Source: JAZKFT01 sp965246935 (lineage in GTDB: Bacteria; Bacteroidota; Bacteroidia; Chitinophagales; Chitinophagaceae). From it: a stretch of 64,000 nucleotides of DNA. The notes beneath the pieces are model-generated. The model had not been told where the DNA came from. It saw only the letters and a list, made by a program, of their open reading frames with translations, and searched no databases. The stretch covers positions 124,001 through 188,000 of the forward strand of contig CBDFGC010000028.1 in assembly GCA_965246935.1 (NCBI GenBank). Reading direction: 5' to 3'. Below are positions 26,808-35,424 of this stretch, piece after piece (the first letter of the stretch is position 1; every line of letters begins with the position of its first letter). The translations under genes were made by a program, and so were the position numbers.

Positions 26808-27167
26808 GAGGCTGTTTAGTATTTTAACAACAGGCTACTGCGTTGCATGAAGATCTGTCAAACAGGTAGCCACTCCGTGGCATGACGCTGTAATTATAGC
26901 TCCCATTTCTACAAACAGGTAGTGCCTCCGGCACATAAAACCATTGAACTTTAGTTTACTAGCCTGATCTTCACTCATTCTTAAAATACGAAATTCGTAC
27001 AGGCCGAGAAAAAGAGGAAAGAACAAATTATAGAAGGGTTTATGTGCCGGAGGTACAATCTGTTTGTAGCAGGTGTTCAAAATTGGATGGGCTTATGCCA
27101 CGGAGTGGCTACCTGTTTTATTATCAGGTGCTTCCATTTACACACCTTTGTTAAAATACTAAAAGTC
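26808..27167. mobile_element. Short non-coding element, TIR family 1, copy X
   Basis: The left end GGCTGTTTAGTATTTTAACA and right end TGTTAAAATACTAAAAGTC are inverted, with 16 bp perfect (TTTAGTATTTTAACAA). The interior differs from copies Y and Z: it holds two nested inverted pairs, AACAGGTAGCCACTCCGTGG with its complement near 27095-27115, and AACAGGTAGTGCCTCCGGCA with its complement near 27040-27065. The interior resembles the core of the 467 bp elements. No open frame. Confidence 0.75.
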
Positions 27168-27174
27168 CCTATAA

Positions 27175-27578
27175 ATGATTAAAATTGTTGCAAGTGTAGA
27201 ATTTATTGGAGACGATTTCAAACCGGGGTTAGCTGAAGTTGAAGGCGATTACCTATTTACAGAAAAAAGTGAAGTGGGTGACATTGGAAAATTGGGAGTG
27301 TATAAATCTAAACAAACCCCATTTGGATATGCAAGTTTAAAGGTACCGCCAGACGTGATGCAGGGTGAACGCATTCTTTGGCTTGCTAATTTCCTTGAAA
27401 ATAAAATTAGTCTGATTCGTAATTATAACACCACGCTATCTATTTCGAGATCGGATACTTTCATAATGGGCAATGCAACTGTGAATTAACGATTGATGAA
27501 ATCAAGGCAATAGCTAAGTTGGAAATACCTTATAACTTCTCAGCTTACAGGGTTGAAGACTTAGATGAAATTTCTTAA
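27175..27578 (+). pseudogene. DUF4279-like gene with a single-base frameshift
   Basis: The first 98 codons (MIKIVASVEFIGDDFKPGLAEVEG ... YNTTLSISRSDTFIMG) are in one frame, which stops at 27489. The +1 frame continues as QCNCELTIDEIKAIAKLEIP, NFSAYRVEDLDEIS and a stop at 27578. Adding one G to the GGG at 27468-27470 joins both parts without a gap (FIMGQCNCELT). The Cxx-type CELT...L..L.IP.. end is the usual end of DUF4279-like immunity-type proteins; that label is tentative. It may be a true mutation or a homopolymer error. Confidence 0.6.
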
Positions 27579-27650
27579 AGCATTGAGACTTCTTTGTCAA
27601 GAACAAACAAATTAGCGGCAATTTTAACATGTATTGTAAAAAAATCAGTA

Positions 27651-28169
27651 ATGGCATATATAATAGTTGACATAGAAAGTGACGGACCCATTCCGGGCGA
27701 CTATTCGATGATTTCTTTTGGCGCAGTGGTGGTTGATGAACAACTGGACAAAACATTTTACGGAAAACTGAAACCCATTTCTGCCAAGTTTATTCCCGAA
27801 GCCCTGGCCGTATCCGGCTATGCCAGAGAAGAGACTATAACATTTGATGAACCCAGGCAGGTAATGGAAGCGTTTGCCAGATGGATAAAAGAAACGTGTA
27901 AGGACAGGCCCATTTTCATCAGCGACAACAATGGTTTTGACTGGATGTTTATCTGCTGGTATTTCCATCATTTTACCGGGGCAAATCCTTTTGGATTTAG
28001 TTCCCAGAATTTAGGCAGCTTGTACAAAGGGATGGAGAAAGACACGTTTAAAACATTTAAACATTTACGAAAAACCAAACATACGCATAACCCGGTGGAT
28101 GATGCAAAAGGCAATGCAGAAGCACTGCTAATTATGAAAAGAGAACTTGGCCTAAAAATAAAATGGTAA
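27651..28169 (+). CDS. DEDD-type 3'-5' exonuclease domain protein
   Basis: 172 residues from ATG 27651 (MAYIIVDIESDGPIPGDYSM). The N-terminal DIE triplet (Asp7, Glu9), the FISDNNGFDWMFICWYF segment (about 84-100) and the C-terminal HNPVDDAKGNAEALL (about 148-162) supply the acidic residues of the RNase T / DnaQ exonuclease fold. It probably trims single-stranded DNA or RNA ends; the substrate is unknown. A four-base-type overlap (ATGGTAA) links it to the next gene, so the pair is co-translated. No signal peptide. Confidence 0.85.
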   Translation: MAYIIVDIESDGPIPGDYSMISFGAVVVDEQLDKTFYGKLKPISAKFIPEALAVSGYAREETITFDEPRQVMEAFARWIKETCKDRPIFISDNNGFDWMFICWYFHHFTGANPFGFSSQNLGSLYKGMEKDTFKTFKHLRKTKHTHNPVDDAKGNAEALLIMKRELGLKIKW

Positions 28170-28522
28170 CAGTGAATTCGCAAAGAGATAAGAAAAAAAT
28201 AATTAACTATCCACCGGAAACATTAAAGACATTTAATGTTTCCGGATATGAGTGGATTGACAATTTATGCTTTACCATTGACCCGGCAGAATGTCTGGAC
28301 AATGCAGCTGACTATATAAAAATTGCCAAACGGCGTTTTGTAAAGGCCGGATGGGATGGTGATGGAAAGGTTGAGTTAATGTGGATACCACCTTTTATGC
28401 TTGATGAACAGAAAGCAGCAAATTTTACAGAAGGCATAACGGTATGGCATGTTAAACAATTGGAGGATGGAATTTCATGGATACTCCATCCCAAATATTT
28501 ATTTGAAGAAGCTGATAAATAG
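28163..28522 (+). CDS. Small cytoplasmic protein coupled to the exonuclease gene
   Basis: 119 residues. The start codon overlaps the stop of the exonuclease gene. The sequence is acidic and Trp-rich: YEWIDNLCFTIDPAECLDNAADYIKIAKRRFVKAGWDGDGKVELMWIPPFML, then GITVWHVKQLEDGISWILHPKYLF. It has no signal peptide or membrane segment. I do not recognise a named family. The tight overlap suggests it works with the exonuclease, perhaps as a partner or immunity-like protein; that is inference from position alone. Confidence 0.7.
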   Translation: MVTVNSQRDKKKIINYPPETLKTFNVSGYEWIDNLCFTIDPAECLDNAADYIKIAKRRFVKAGWDGDGKVELMWIPPFMLDEQKAANFTEGITVWHVKQLEDGISWILHPKYLFEEADK

Positions 28523-28686
28523 TACCGGTAAACAGGAAAAATGTATAGACGGATCTGGCGCTGAAGTATAAAAAAGAAACTTGATCTGTAGCAATAATAC
28601 CAAATTTAAACAGGTTATGGAAATACTTCGCTGGATTGCACTAATTTGCTTATTGCGAATTGTCTATTGCCTGTTTGAATTTGCCA

Positions 28687-29385
28687 TTATTTCCCCTTCA
28701 CTAAATCATGAATAGTTTCAATATAATTATCCCCAACCGGCACTTCTACACCGGCCAGTTTTATTTTGCGGTTGTTAATGGAAATAATTTTTGATACAGG
28801 TATAATATAACTTCTGTGAACCCGCCGGAATTGCTGAACCGGCAGTTTTTCTAAAATACCTTTCAGTGTCATCAGCGTCATTACCGGCCGGCCCGTTGTG
28901 AGATGGATTTTTAAATAATCTTCAGCACTTTCGATATAAGCTATTTCGCTGTGATTAATTTTTACTAACTGATATTCCGACCGTACAAATAAAGCGTCCA
29001 TCTCCATTTTTGAAGTAGCATTTTTATATCCGTAATATTCCACTGCTTTTTGAACTGTTTTGGTGAAACGCTCAGGCGCAATAGGCTTCAGCAGGTAATC
29101 CAGTGCATCCAAATCGAACCCGTCTATTGCAAATTGCTTGTAAGCCGTAGTAAAAATAACCATCGGTTTCGGATTTAGTGAACGCACCAGCTCCAGGCCG
29201 CTGATATCCGGCATATTAATATCAACCAACAAAAGATCAATTGTGTTGGCCCGCAGGTATTCCTGTGCAGCAATCGCATCGGTAAAAGAATGCATTAGCT
29301 GCAGTTCAGGAAACTGCAAAGCATACTGCGTTATCAATGCCACTGCCAATGGCTCATCATCTACTATCACACATTTTATAGGCAT
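28687..29385 (-). CDS. LytTR-family response regulator
   Basis: 232 residues. The receiver domain (about 1-120) starts CVIVDDEPLAVALI, with Asp55 of LLLVDINMPD as phosphoacceptor and Lys in YLLKPI. The LytTR DNA-binding domain (about 135-232) shows FVRSEYQLVKINHSEIAYIESAEDYLKIHL and LPVQQFRRVHRSYIIPVSKI. The cognate LytS-type kinase gene lies 14 bp upstream. Targets unknown. Confidence 0.95.
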   Translation of the reverse strand: MPIKCVIVDDEPLAVALITQYALQFPELQLMHSFTDAIAAQEYLRANTIDLLLVDINMPDISGLELVRSLNPKPMVIFTTAYKQFAIDGFDLDALDYLLKPIAPERFTKTVQKAVEYYGYKNATSKMEMDALFVRSEYQLVKINHSEIAYIESAEDYLKIHLTTGRPVMTLMTLKGILEKLPVQQFRRVHRSYIIPVSKIISINNRKIKLAGVEVPVGDNYIETIHDLVKGK

Positions 29386-29399
29386 AAAATTATTTGTAA

Positions 29400-30587
29400 T
29401 CAGCTTGACCTTGTTTTTAATTCCAGGTTCACTGTAAAAAGCCCTTCCCGCCTGTCAATAATTAGGGTATGTCTATCAGGGTATAAAAAATTGAGCCGTT
29501 TTCTGGCGTTAGCTATTCCAATTCCCTTTCGTTCCGCTTCATGCGGCTGAACAAAAATGGAATTCTCACAAAAAAAACGGACGCTGGTATTCTCAACGCT
29601 AATCGTAATAGTAATAATGGTTGCCTCATGACTGCTAATCCCATACTTGAAAACATTTTCTACAAAAGTCATGATAATAAGCGGTGGAATTTGTTGCGGT
29701 TCCATTTGTCCGTTTATTGAAAAATGAATCGTAACATTTTTATTCAGCCGAAGCTGCTGAAGTGCAATATAATTTCGGGTACATTGTATTTCCCTTTCAA
29801 GTGGTACATAATCCTGCGTGGCTTCGTCTGTTACATATCTCAGCATTTCAGAAAGCTTCATAATTGCTTCAGGCCCACCTTCGTTTTTCATTACCACTAA
29901 TGAATAAATATTATTGAGTGTGTTAAACAGGAAATGTGGATTAATCTGCGCTCTCAAAAATGACAATTCTGCATTGGCTTTATCGGCTTCGGCCTGTAAT
30001 ACCCGCTGCTCCGTTTGCCGCCATTGTTTTAATATAGGTAACAGACTGCTAAAGGAGCAAGCCATAATAAAAAGTACAATGCCCACAATATCAATGGCGG
30101 GGCCACCAGTATTGGCCTGGCCACCAGACGGAGCATCAATACCATTCTCCCTACGTGGATCGTTACCTGGTGGCGGAGGTTTCTCATCAGAAAAACGGTC
30201 TGCCGGGCCATTATCAAAAGGAGGAGGGCCGCCATCTCTTCTTTCTCTAAATGGTTCGTTCCGTGGCGGTGGATTATTATTCCGGTTGCTATTCCCCAAC
30301 AGACGATCAAAAGGCTTTAAGAAACAGGTAAGAACCAGCAATGCTGCTATAATACCAAAATAAGTCCCGTACCTTTTTTTTAGGTATAATTTAGGGAACA
30401 GGTAGTAACTATTTAAGTAGAAAATAATTCCGTAGATGAAAAGGAAAAATAAAAATTGAGGCGTAAGGATTGCCATCAGGAAATTCCTGCTCCCATCCAT
30501 AGACAATGTGAAGCCCGCAATTAAGCTTGCGAATAAAACCCACCCGGCTATATGCCACAATATTGTAAGGGTTCGTGAGGATAACAT
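29400..30587 (-). CDS. LytS-type membrane histidine kinase with Pro-rich insert
   Basis: 395 residues from ATG 30587. Three hydrophobic segments (about 10-28, 40-62, 77-92) are followed by a Pro/Gly/Arg-rich polar stretch at about 98-165 (NRNNNPPPRNEPFRERRDGG, PPPFDNGP, EKPPPPGNDPRR) and a fourth membrane segment at about 166-186. The His-kinase domain of the LytS type follows: SFLRAQINPHFLFNTLNNIYSL with His218, then PLIIMTFVENVFKYGIS (N box) and KGIGIANARKRLNFLYP. The insert should lie between the third and fourth helices, so outside or in a loop, and could be a sensor. Paired with the LytTR regulator. Confidence 0.9.
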   Translation of the reverse strand: MLSSRTLTILWHIAGWVLFASLIAGFTLSMDGSRNFLMAILTPQFLFFLFIYGIIFYLNSYYLFPKLYLKKRYGTYFGIIAALLVLTCFLKPFDRLLGNSNRNNNPPPRNEPFRERRDGGPPPFDNGPADRFSDEKPPPPGNDPRRENGIDAPSGGQANTGGPAIDIVGIVLFIMACSFSSLLPILKQWRQTEQRVLQAEADKANAELSFLRAQINPHFLFNTLNNIYSLVVMKNEGGPEAIMKLSEMLRYVTDEATQDYVPLEREIQCTRNYIALQQLRLNKNVTIHFSINGQMEPQQIPPLIIMTFVENVFKYGISSHEATIITITISVENTSVRFFCENSIFVQPHEAERKGIGIANARKRLNFLYPDRHTLIIDRREGLFTVNLELKTRSS

Positions 30588-30801
30588 ACACAAATAAACA
30601 GCAAAGAAAGGGTATGGAAATATTGTATCGGTAATCAATATAAATGTACCGGCGAAGCCTTTTCTGTTAATAAAAAGCCAAGTAAATCAGGGCATTATAG
30701 GATTCGTCGGTACAAACTGCCTGCTTATCTATTCATGCTTTTTCAATAATACTAAACAAGCGAATTTTGTGTTTTAATGAGTAGATCAAAATCTTTTACA
30801 T

Positions 30802-31527
30802 ATGGAAAGAAAAGCATTTTTGAAAAACGGATTGATGGCTGCCCTGGGCTTAACAGCAATCGCACCCCTGGCAAGTTCCTGTAAAAAAACAGATGTAAGC
30901 AGCAGTGGTACAGGTACCGGAGGCACTGGTACCGGAACCGGTACCTGCACTGGTTCACCTTCGGAAACAGAAGGGCCTTTTCCAACTAAAACACCATCCT
31001 CACTGCTAAGCGGCGATATTCGCAGTGACCGCACCGGCGTGCCACTTACGATGAAGATTACAATTAATAACAGGAACAATAGTTGTGCAGGGCTTGCCGG
31101 TGCTATTGTTGACATCTGGCAGTGTGATAAAGATGGTAATTATTCAGAATATGGCGGCAGTGGTATGCAAAGTACTAATTATACATCCGTGCATTTTTTA
31201 AGAGGCAGACAGGTTACTGATGCTAACGGCCTGATAACTTTTACGTCGATGTTCCCCGGCTGGTATAGCGGAAGGGCGCCGCATATTCATGTGCATGTGT
31301 ACAGCGCAGGCGGCACCTCGTTACTGGTTACACAAATTGCATTTCCAACGAATGTGTGCGATACGGTTTACACCACCGCTACTAATTTTTATACCCGTGG
31401 AAAGCAGGATACGTCTAATACAAGTGACAACGTATTTTCCGATTCACTTGCCAGCGAACTGGCAACCGTTACCGGAAGTGTATCCGCAGGATATACACTT
31501 ACGCACCTCGTTACGGTCGCAGCATAA
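30802..31527 (+). CDS. Intradiol ring-cleavage dioxygenase-like lipoprotein
   Basis: 241 residues. The N-terminus (MERKAFLKNGLMAALGLTAIAPLASSC) is a lipoprotein signal, followed by a Gly-Thr-rich linker (SSSGTGTGGTGTGTGTC). The catalytic domain shows TEGPFPT, GAIVDIWQCDKDGNYSEY, HFLRGRQVTDANGLITFTSMFPGWYSGRAPHIHVHV. The two Tyr and two His iron ligands expected for protocatechuate/catechol dioxygenases can be assigned in these motifs. Exported, lipid-anchored members are common in Bacteroidota, and their substrates are mostly unknown. A pirin-like gene follows in the same direction. Confidence 0.88.
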   Translation: MERKAFLKNGLMAALGLTAIAPLASSCKKTDVSSSGTGTGGTGTGTGTCTGSPSETEGPFPTKTPSSLLSGDIRSDRTGVPLTMKITINNRNNSCAGLAGAIVDIWQCDKDGNYSEYGGSGMQSTNYTSVHFLRGRQVTDANGLITFTSMFPGWYSGRAPHIHVHVYSAGGTSLLVTQIAFPTNVCDTVYTTATNFYTRGKQDTSNTSDNVFSDSLASELATVTGSVSAGYTLTHLVTVAA

Positions 31528-31649
31528 TATGTTTCAAAAAAAAATAATGACAGGTATTCAAGAGTAATCTTTGATGCCTGTTTTAGTATATGTTGGTCTT
31601 AGATTTAGCAATTGTACCGGCTACTATTTATTATTGAAAATGTTGAAAC

Positions 31650-32381
31650 ATGTTGGATTCTTCGCAGGCAAAAATATTTCTTTCCGGTGAGCGTGGCCAC
31701 ATGGAAGCAGATTGGTTCCGAAGCTATACTACTTTTAATTTTGGCAACTATCAGCATCCGGATAAAATGCCTTTCGGAGCTTTACAGGTGCTGAATGATG
31801 AGACGTTGGCAGCCGGCAGAAAAATGAATTTTGTGATAGAAGAAGCCACCTTAATTATTTTATTGCCGGTAGTTGGTGCGGTTCATTATAAAAACAATAA
31901 TGGAAATACCGGTATCGTAAAAGCCGGCGAAACCATTCATTTTTTAATGGCTGCCGGTGATGGCATTGAATTTTCAAATCCGTTTGAAACAGAACTGATT
32001 AATTATATGCATCTGTGGTTTACGACTGCCGCTACATCTGCTCCGGAACCGCAGATAATTCCTTTTGATGTGGACCTCCATAAGAATCAACTAATAAAAA
32101 TAGGCTCTGTTCAAACGTTAACAGGCCAAAGTTCCATCAACAGCTACATTGGTAAATTTGAAGGCAGAGAAGAAGCAACGTATACCATTTCTGAAAGTGG
32201 AAAAGGCATATTTGTGTTTGTAGTAGAAGGTGCTTTTGAAGTACAATACCGTTTGCTGGAAGCCCGGGACGGCCTGGCATTGTGGAGCTTACAAGAAGTG
32301 GAGATGGAAGCACTGTCGGATAATGCCATTATATTGCTAATAGAATTTCCGGTTGCAGATGCAATCAATCCGCAAGAATGA
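31650..32381 (+). CDS. Pirin-like bicupin lacking the metal ligands
   Basis: 243 residues. The N-terminal half follows the pirin/YhhW pattern: GERGHMEADWFRSYTTFNFGNYQHPDKMPFGALQVLNDETLAAG, VVGAVHYKNNNGN, VKAGETIHFLMAAGDGIEFSNPFE, MHLWF. In YhhW and human pirin four ligands (two His of HPHxxxE and His/Glu of GIxHSE) hold the metal. Here those positions read VIEE and GIEFSN, so all four appear replaced. The second cupin spans about 130-240. Quercetinase-type activity is therefore unlikely. Cytoplasmic. A TIR-family-1 element starts 13 bp after its stop. Confidence 0.85.
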   Translation: MLDSSQAKIFLSGERGHMEADWFRSYTTFNFGNYQHPDKMPFGALQVLNDETLAAGRKMNFVIEEATLIILLPVVGAVHYKNNNGNTGIVKAGETIHFLMAAGDGIEFSNPFETELINYMHLWFTTAATSAPEPQIIPFDVDLHKNQLIKIGSVQTLTGQSSINSYIGKFEGREEATYTISESGKGIFVFVVEGAFEVQYRLLEARDGLALWSLQEVEMEALSDNAIILLIEFPVADAINPQE

Positions 32382-32393
32382 AAATACCAGCAT

Positions 32394-32731
32394 GCCTGTT
32401 TAGTATTTTAACAATTAATCAAACAGGCCCGTGTTTTCCGGATCGCAGATGGCGTGAAATACAGGTGTGGGAATACAATGTAACCACATAGGCACATAGA
32501 ATACATAGGAATACAGGTGTGGGAATACAAAGAATAAATAAGGTGACATGAGTTAACTTAAGGCTTGCTTGTGAACACATATTCTTACCATTATTTGTAT
32601 TGCTGTATTCCTATGTGTTCTATGTGCCTATGTGGTTCAAAAATGTATTTGTATTTCTATATACTGATGTATCTGTGTAATTCAGTATAGCTACTAAAGG
32701 CTCGTACTTGTTAAAATACTAAACAGCCTCA
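32394..32731. mobile_element. Short non-coding element, TIR family 1, copy Y
   Basis: Ends GCCTGTTTAGTATTTTAACA and TGTTAAAATACTAAACAGCC are perfect inverted repeats. Inside, a second inverted pair runs outward-in from AACCACATAGGCACATAG (near 32481) and CTATGTGCCTATGTGGTT (near 32620). The order and spacing match copy Z at 42.6 kb. No open frame, and no clear target-site duplication. Confidence 0.82.
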
Positions 32732-32771
32732 GAGTCATCCGCTCATAACCGCCCAATCATGTTGGCAGCCT

Positions 32772-33935
32772 TTATTTTTTTTCCACTGAACTAATGACGA
32801 GCTTAATAAATTCTCCGAGTTTGGATGGCTCCAACCAACGGGCAACTATTACGATGTCATCATCGTTGTCAATAACGATAAAATTGCCGCCAAACCCCTC
32901 GGCTGTATAAATGCTTGCAGGAATATCTTTATACCGGTTAGCCTCATTAATCCACCACATATAACCATAAGATTTATTAGCCACCGAAGGTTGATGGGCT
33001 GCCATAACCCAATTTTTTGAAATCAATTGCCTGCCTTTCCAATTTCCATTTCGAAGGAACAATAATCCAAATCTTGCATGGTCGAGGGTGTTTATGAAGA
33101 GGCCGCCACCAAAGTGTCCACCGCCGCTTACGGATTGCATCATGATGCCGTCAATATTGACAAACGAATTATCGTATCCATACCAACGCCATGTTCCGGA
33201 AGCGCCTATCGGATTCATGATTTTCTCTCTCAGAACAACGGGTAAAGGTTTTCTCCAAACCTGTAATAAAGAATAGGCCAGTAAGTTGACCCGAACGTCG
33301 TTGTATTTGAAGGTGGTGCCGGGCTCGAATAATTTTCTGTTTTTCCATTCGTCTATACCACCTTCTTTTGGAAGCGGACGGTCAGCCCAGTCACACACAT
33401 CAAAAAGGCAACCGGACCAGTCGGATGATTGCGTTAACAGATGCCTCCATGTAATTTTCGAATTATGTTCACCTTCGTAGGTGTTATCTGTTACATACTC
33501 ATTTACCCGATCATCAACATGTTTGATAAGCCGTTCATCCAATGCAAGCCCTGCAAGGGTAGACAGATAACTTTTTGTAGTACTAAATGTCATGTCTACC
33601 CGCTTTACATCGCCCCATTGAGCCACGATATATCCATTACGCAGAATAACACCTGCCGGCTTGCCCCTATCTTTTACAGGCCCGAGAATTCTATAATTGG
33701 GCTCATTGTTATAAGCTTCATAATCAGCTATTTTAAGGTTGTAGTTTGTTTTGCTGTCATTTTTAATCGCAAAGCTTACAGCACTGTCTAAAAGCGTTGC
33801 ATTCATTTTTAACTCGGCGGGTTTTTTTGTTTGCCAGATCGAATCGGGATAATAGGGAATCTGGCTTTTAATTACCTGTGATGTGAACAGGAGGCAAAAG
33901 CACAAAAGAAGGTTGAGACAGCTGTTTATTCTCAT
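32772..33935 (-). CDS. Serine hydrolase of the beta-lactamase/PBP class C fold
   Basis: 387 residues with a signal peptide (MRINSCLNLLLCFCLLFTSQV...). The SxxK motif appears as STTK in DMTFSTTKSYLSTLAGLALDER, at about residue 115. A Tyr-containing motif lies in FEPGTTFKYNDVRVNLLAYSLLQ. GGGHFGGGLFINTLDHARFGLLFLRNG and YGYMWWIN are typical of this family. Such enzymes hydrolyse esters, peptides or beta-lactams; no specific substrate can be assigned. It is periplasmic or surface associated. No partner gene is close on its strand. Confidence 0.88.
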   Translation of the reverse strand: MRINSCLNLLLCFCLLFTSQVIKSQIPYYPDSIWQTKKPAELKMNATLLDSAVSFAIKNDSKTNYNLKIADYEAYNNEPNYRILGPVKDRGKPAGVILRNGYIVAQWGDVKRVDMTFSTTKSYLSTLAGLALDERLIKHVDDRVNEYVTDNTYEGEHNSKITWRHLLTQSSDWSGCLFDVCDWADRPLPKEGGIDEWKNRKLFEPGTTFKYNDVRVNLLAYSLLQVWRKPLPVVLREKIMNPIGASGTWRWYGYDNSFVNIDGIMMQSVSGGGHFGGGLFINTLDHARFGLLFLRNGNWKGRQLISKNWVMAAHQPSVANKSYGYMWWINEANRYKDIPASIYTAEGFGGNFIVIDNDDDIVIVARWLEPSKLGEFIKLVISSVEKK

Positions 33936-34169
33936 ACTGTTTTATTTTTTGCTTGCCGCCGGTAAGGCTTAACGAAGGTTAGGTCAGGCTGTATCACTTC
34001 TGCGTCCGGACATGTTTGATTTTGTCTGTGCCTGTTTTCTATTCACATTTCCCGTTCCAAGGATCTTGTTTGGTGACCTGCACAAAAAGATGTCAGCGAT
34101 AAATTTTACCATTGGTTCTAAAAATGGCATCAAGCAATTGTGTAATTGCGCAATTGAGTAATTTTCACA

Positions 34170-34505
34170 TTAGTGCTTTATGTACTTTCCTTCCAGGTAA
34201 TCAACCTGGTCTTTGCTGCCCAGCCGTATACGAAGGGGCAGTTTGGTTCTTTTTTCCAGTTTTAATTCCATTTTGCACATAACGCCTAAATGCTCACTGT
34301 AAAAATTAAGTGGCAGATAATTTTTGGGGGAAATAGTTGTAGCAGAATCCGGTACGGAGAGGAGGAAACCAGTTTGCGGTTGCGGTAAAATAAATTTGCG
34401 GACAACTGGTTTTGGCAGCGGCAAAAGCATTTGTGATGGCTGGGCTTTCACGATGGTAGCTTCCGAAAAAAAGATCCCGATAAATAAAAGAATGGAAATA
34501 CGCAT
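34170..34505 (-). CDS. Small exported protein of unknown function
   Basis: 111 residues from the inner ATG at 34505 (MRISILLFIGIFFSEATIVKAQ), which gives the better signal peptide; an ATG nine codons upstream is also possible. The mature part is basic and Pro-rich (SQMLLPLPKPVVRKFILPQP), then MELKLEKRTKLPLRIRLGSKDQVDYLEGKY. No known domain is recognised. The end GSKDQVDYLEGK is frequent in small Chitinophagaceae proteins as I recall, without a known role. The lipoprotein gene just upstream runs the same way and may be co-transcribed. The gap 33936-34169 holds no gene but an AATTGCGCAATTGAGTAATT stretch near 34141. Confidence 0.55.
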   Translation of the reverse strand: MRISILLFIGIFFSEATIVKAQPSQMLLPLPKPVVRKFILPQPQTGFLLSVPDSATTISPKNYLPLNFYSEHLGVMCKMELKLEKRTKLPLRIRLGSKDQVDYLEGKYIKH

Positions 34506-34551
34506 GGTGTTAGCAATTAAAGCAATCCTCATTTAAAAAAAGGAAGTTTCC

Positions 34552-35235
34552 TTAGTTACGTACAACGGCCTGAAATGTTTTCAATAATACCCCGGCATTT
34601 TTGTTAATCGTGTCATATTTTGGTTTCGAGAGGTCAAGTACATAATAGTGATTATTTGTTACTACCGTTGTATCTGTTTCGTCCTGTACCCTGTGATCAT
34701 TTGTATCCTGTTCCCACAAATAAGCGTTGAGGTTCATTTTTTGGTCTCTGTACAGCCAGGACGTTTTTTCTTCCGATTCGCCGTCATCCCCTTCAAACAG
34801 AGCCAGTTCTGTAAAACCTGTGATTGTATCCCGTTCGTGATCCAATGTAAACAACTTAATAGACATAGATCCATACATCGAAGGGGTACGGGCAATAATG
34901 CCGGTGTAGCCATTGGCAATAGCAAAGGAGTAACAGGCATACATACCGGAAGTGGTTCCCATAGATCCCGTTAATACTTTGGCTGGAAAAAGTGCCGTTT
35001 CAATACTATCCAGCAAAACACCTTTAAACGGATAGTTGTCCGAAATGCCGGTATCTTCCAGGCTTTCATCATACTGCACCCGAAGCGTATCTATCGTAAT
35101 GGCTCTACATTTTGCTAAAATTCGGGCGTACCGGCTATCTTTTTTTGGGCTTCCGGATCTTGGGAATGGCTCATCAACTTTATTTTGGCATGCTGATAGC
35201 AAAGCAAAACAGCCCATTAAAAATATCATCCTCAT
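34552..35235 (-). CDS. Lipoprotein of unknown function
   Basis: 227 residues from ATG 35235 (MRMIFLMGCFALLSAC), which places a lipobox LLSAC at the right distance; the longer frame upstream adds 35 residues that would bury the signal. The mature part has a Cys near its start (ILAKCRAITID), beta-rich segments TGSMGTTSGMYACYSFAIANGYTGIIARTPSMYGSMSIKLFTL, and a final domain TVVTNNHYYVLDLSKPKYDTI. I do not recognise the family. It is divergent from rpoN, and the two share about 190 bp. Confidence 0.65.
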   Translation of the reverse strand: MRMIFLMGCFALLSACQNKVDEPFPRSGSPKKDSRYARILAKCRAITIDTLRVQYDESLEDTGISDNYPFKGVLLDSIETALFPAKVLTGSMGTTSGMYACYSFAIANGYTGIIARTPSMYGSMSIKLFTLDHERDTITGFTELALFEGDDGESEEKTSWLYRDQKMNLNAYLWEQDTNDHRVQDETDTTVVTNNHYYVLDLSKPKYDTINKNAGVLLKTFQAVVRN

Positions 35236-35386
35236 AAAATTGTTATTTATAGAAGACAGTTTATCAGGCCAATAGAATGTTAAGAACCTGACGGGTTCAT
35301 TCAAAATAATTTGCACGAAACCCTCATTGGTAAACAGCAATAAATGTAAGTGTCCTTTTTATTATTATTTCAACTTTCGTTTAAGC

Positions 35387-35417
35387 TTGTTACACGCAGC
35401 AGAATTTTGTTTATTTG
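35387..35417 (+). promoter_or_regulatory. Candidate rpoN promoter, near-leaderless
   Basis: TTG at 35387 is separated by 20 bp from TTTATTTG at 35410-35417, a good match to the Bacteroidota -33/-7 pair (TTG, TAnnTTTG). The rpoN ATG at 35425 is only 7 bp after it, so the transcript would start at or next to the start codon. Confidence 0.5.
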
Positions 35418-35424
35418 CACCGAA

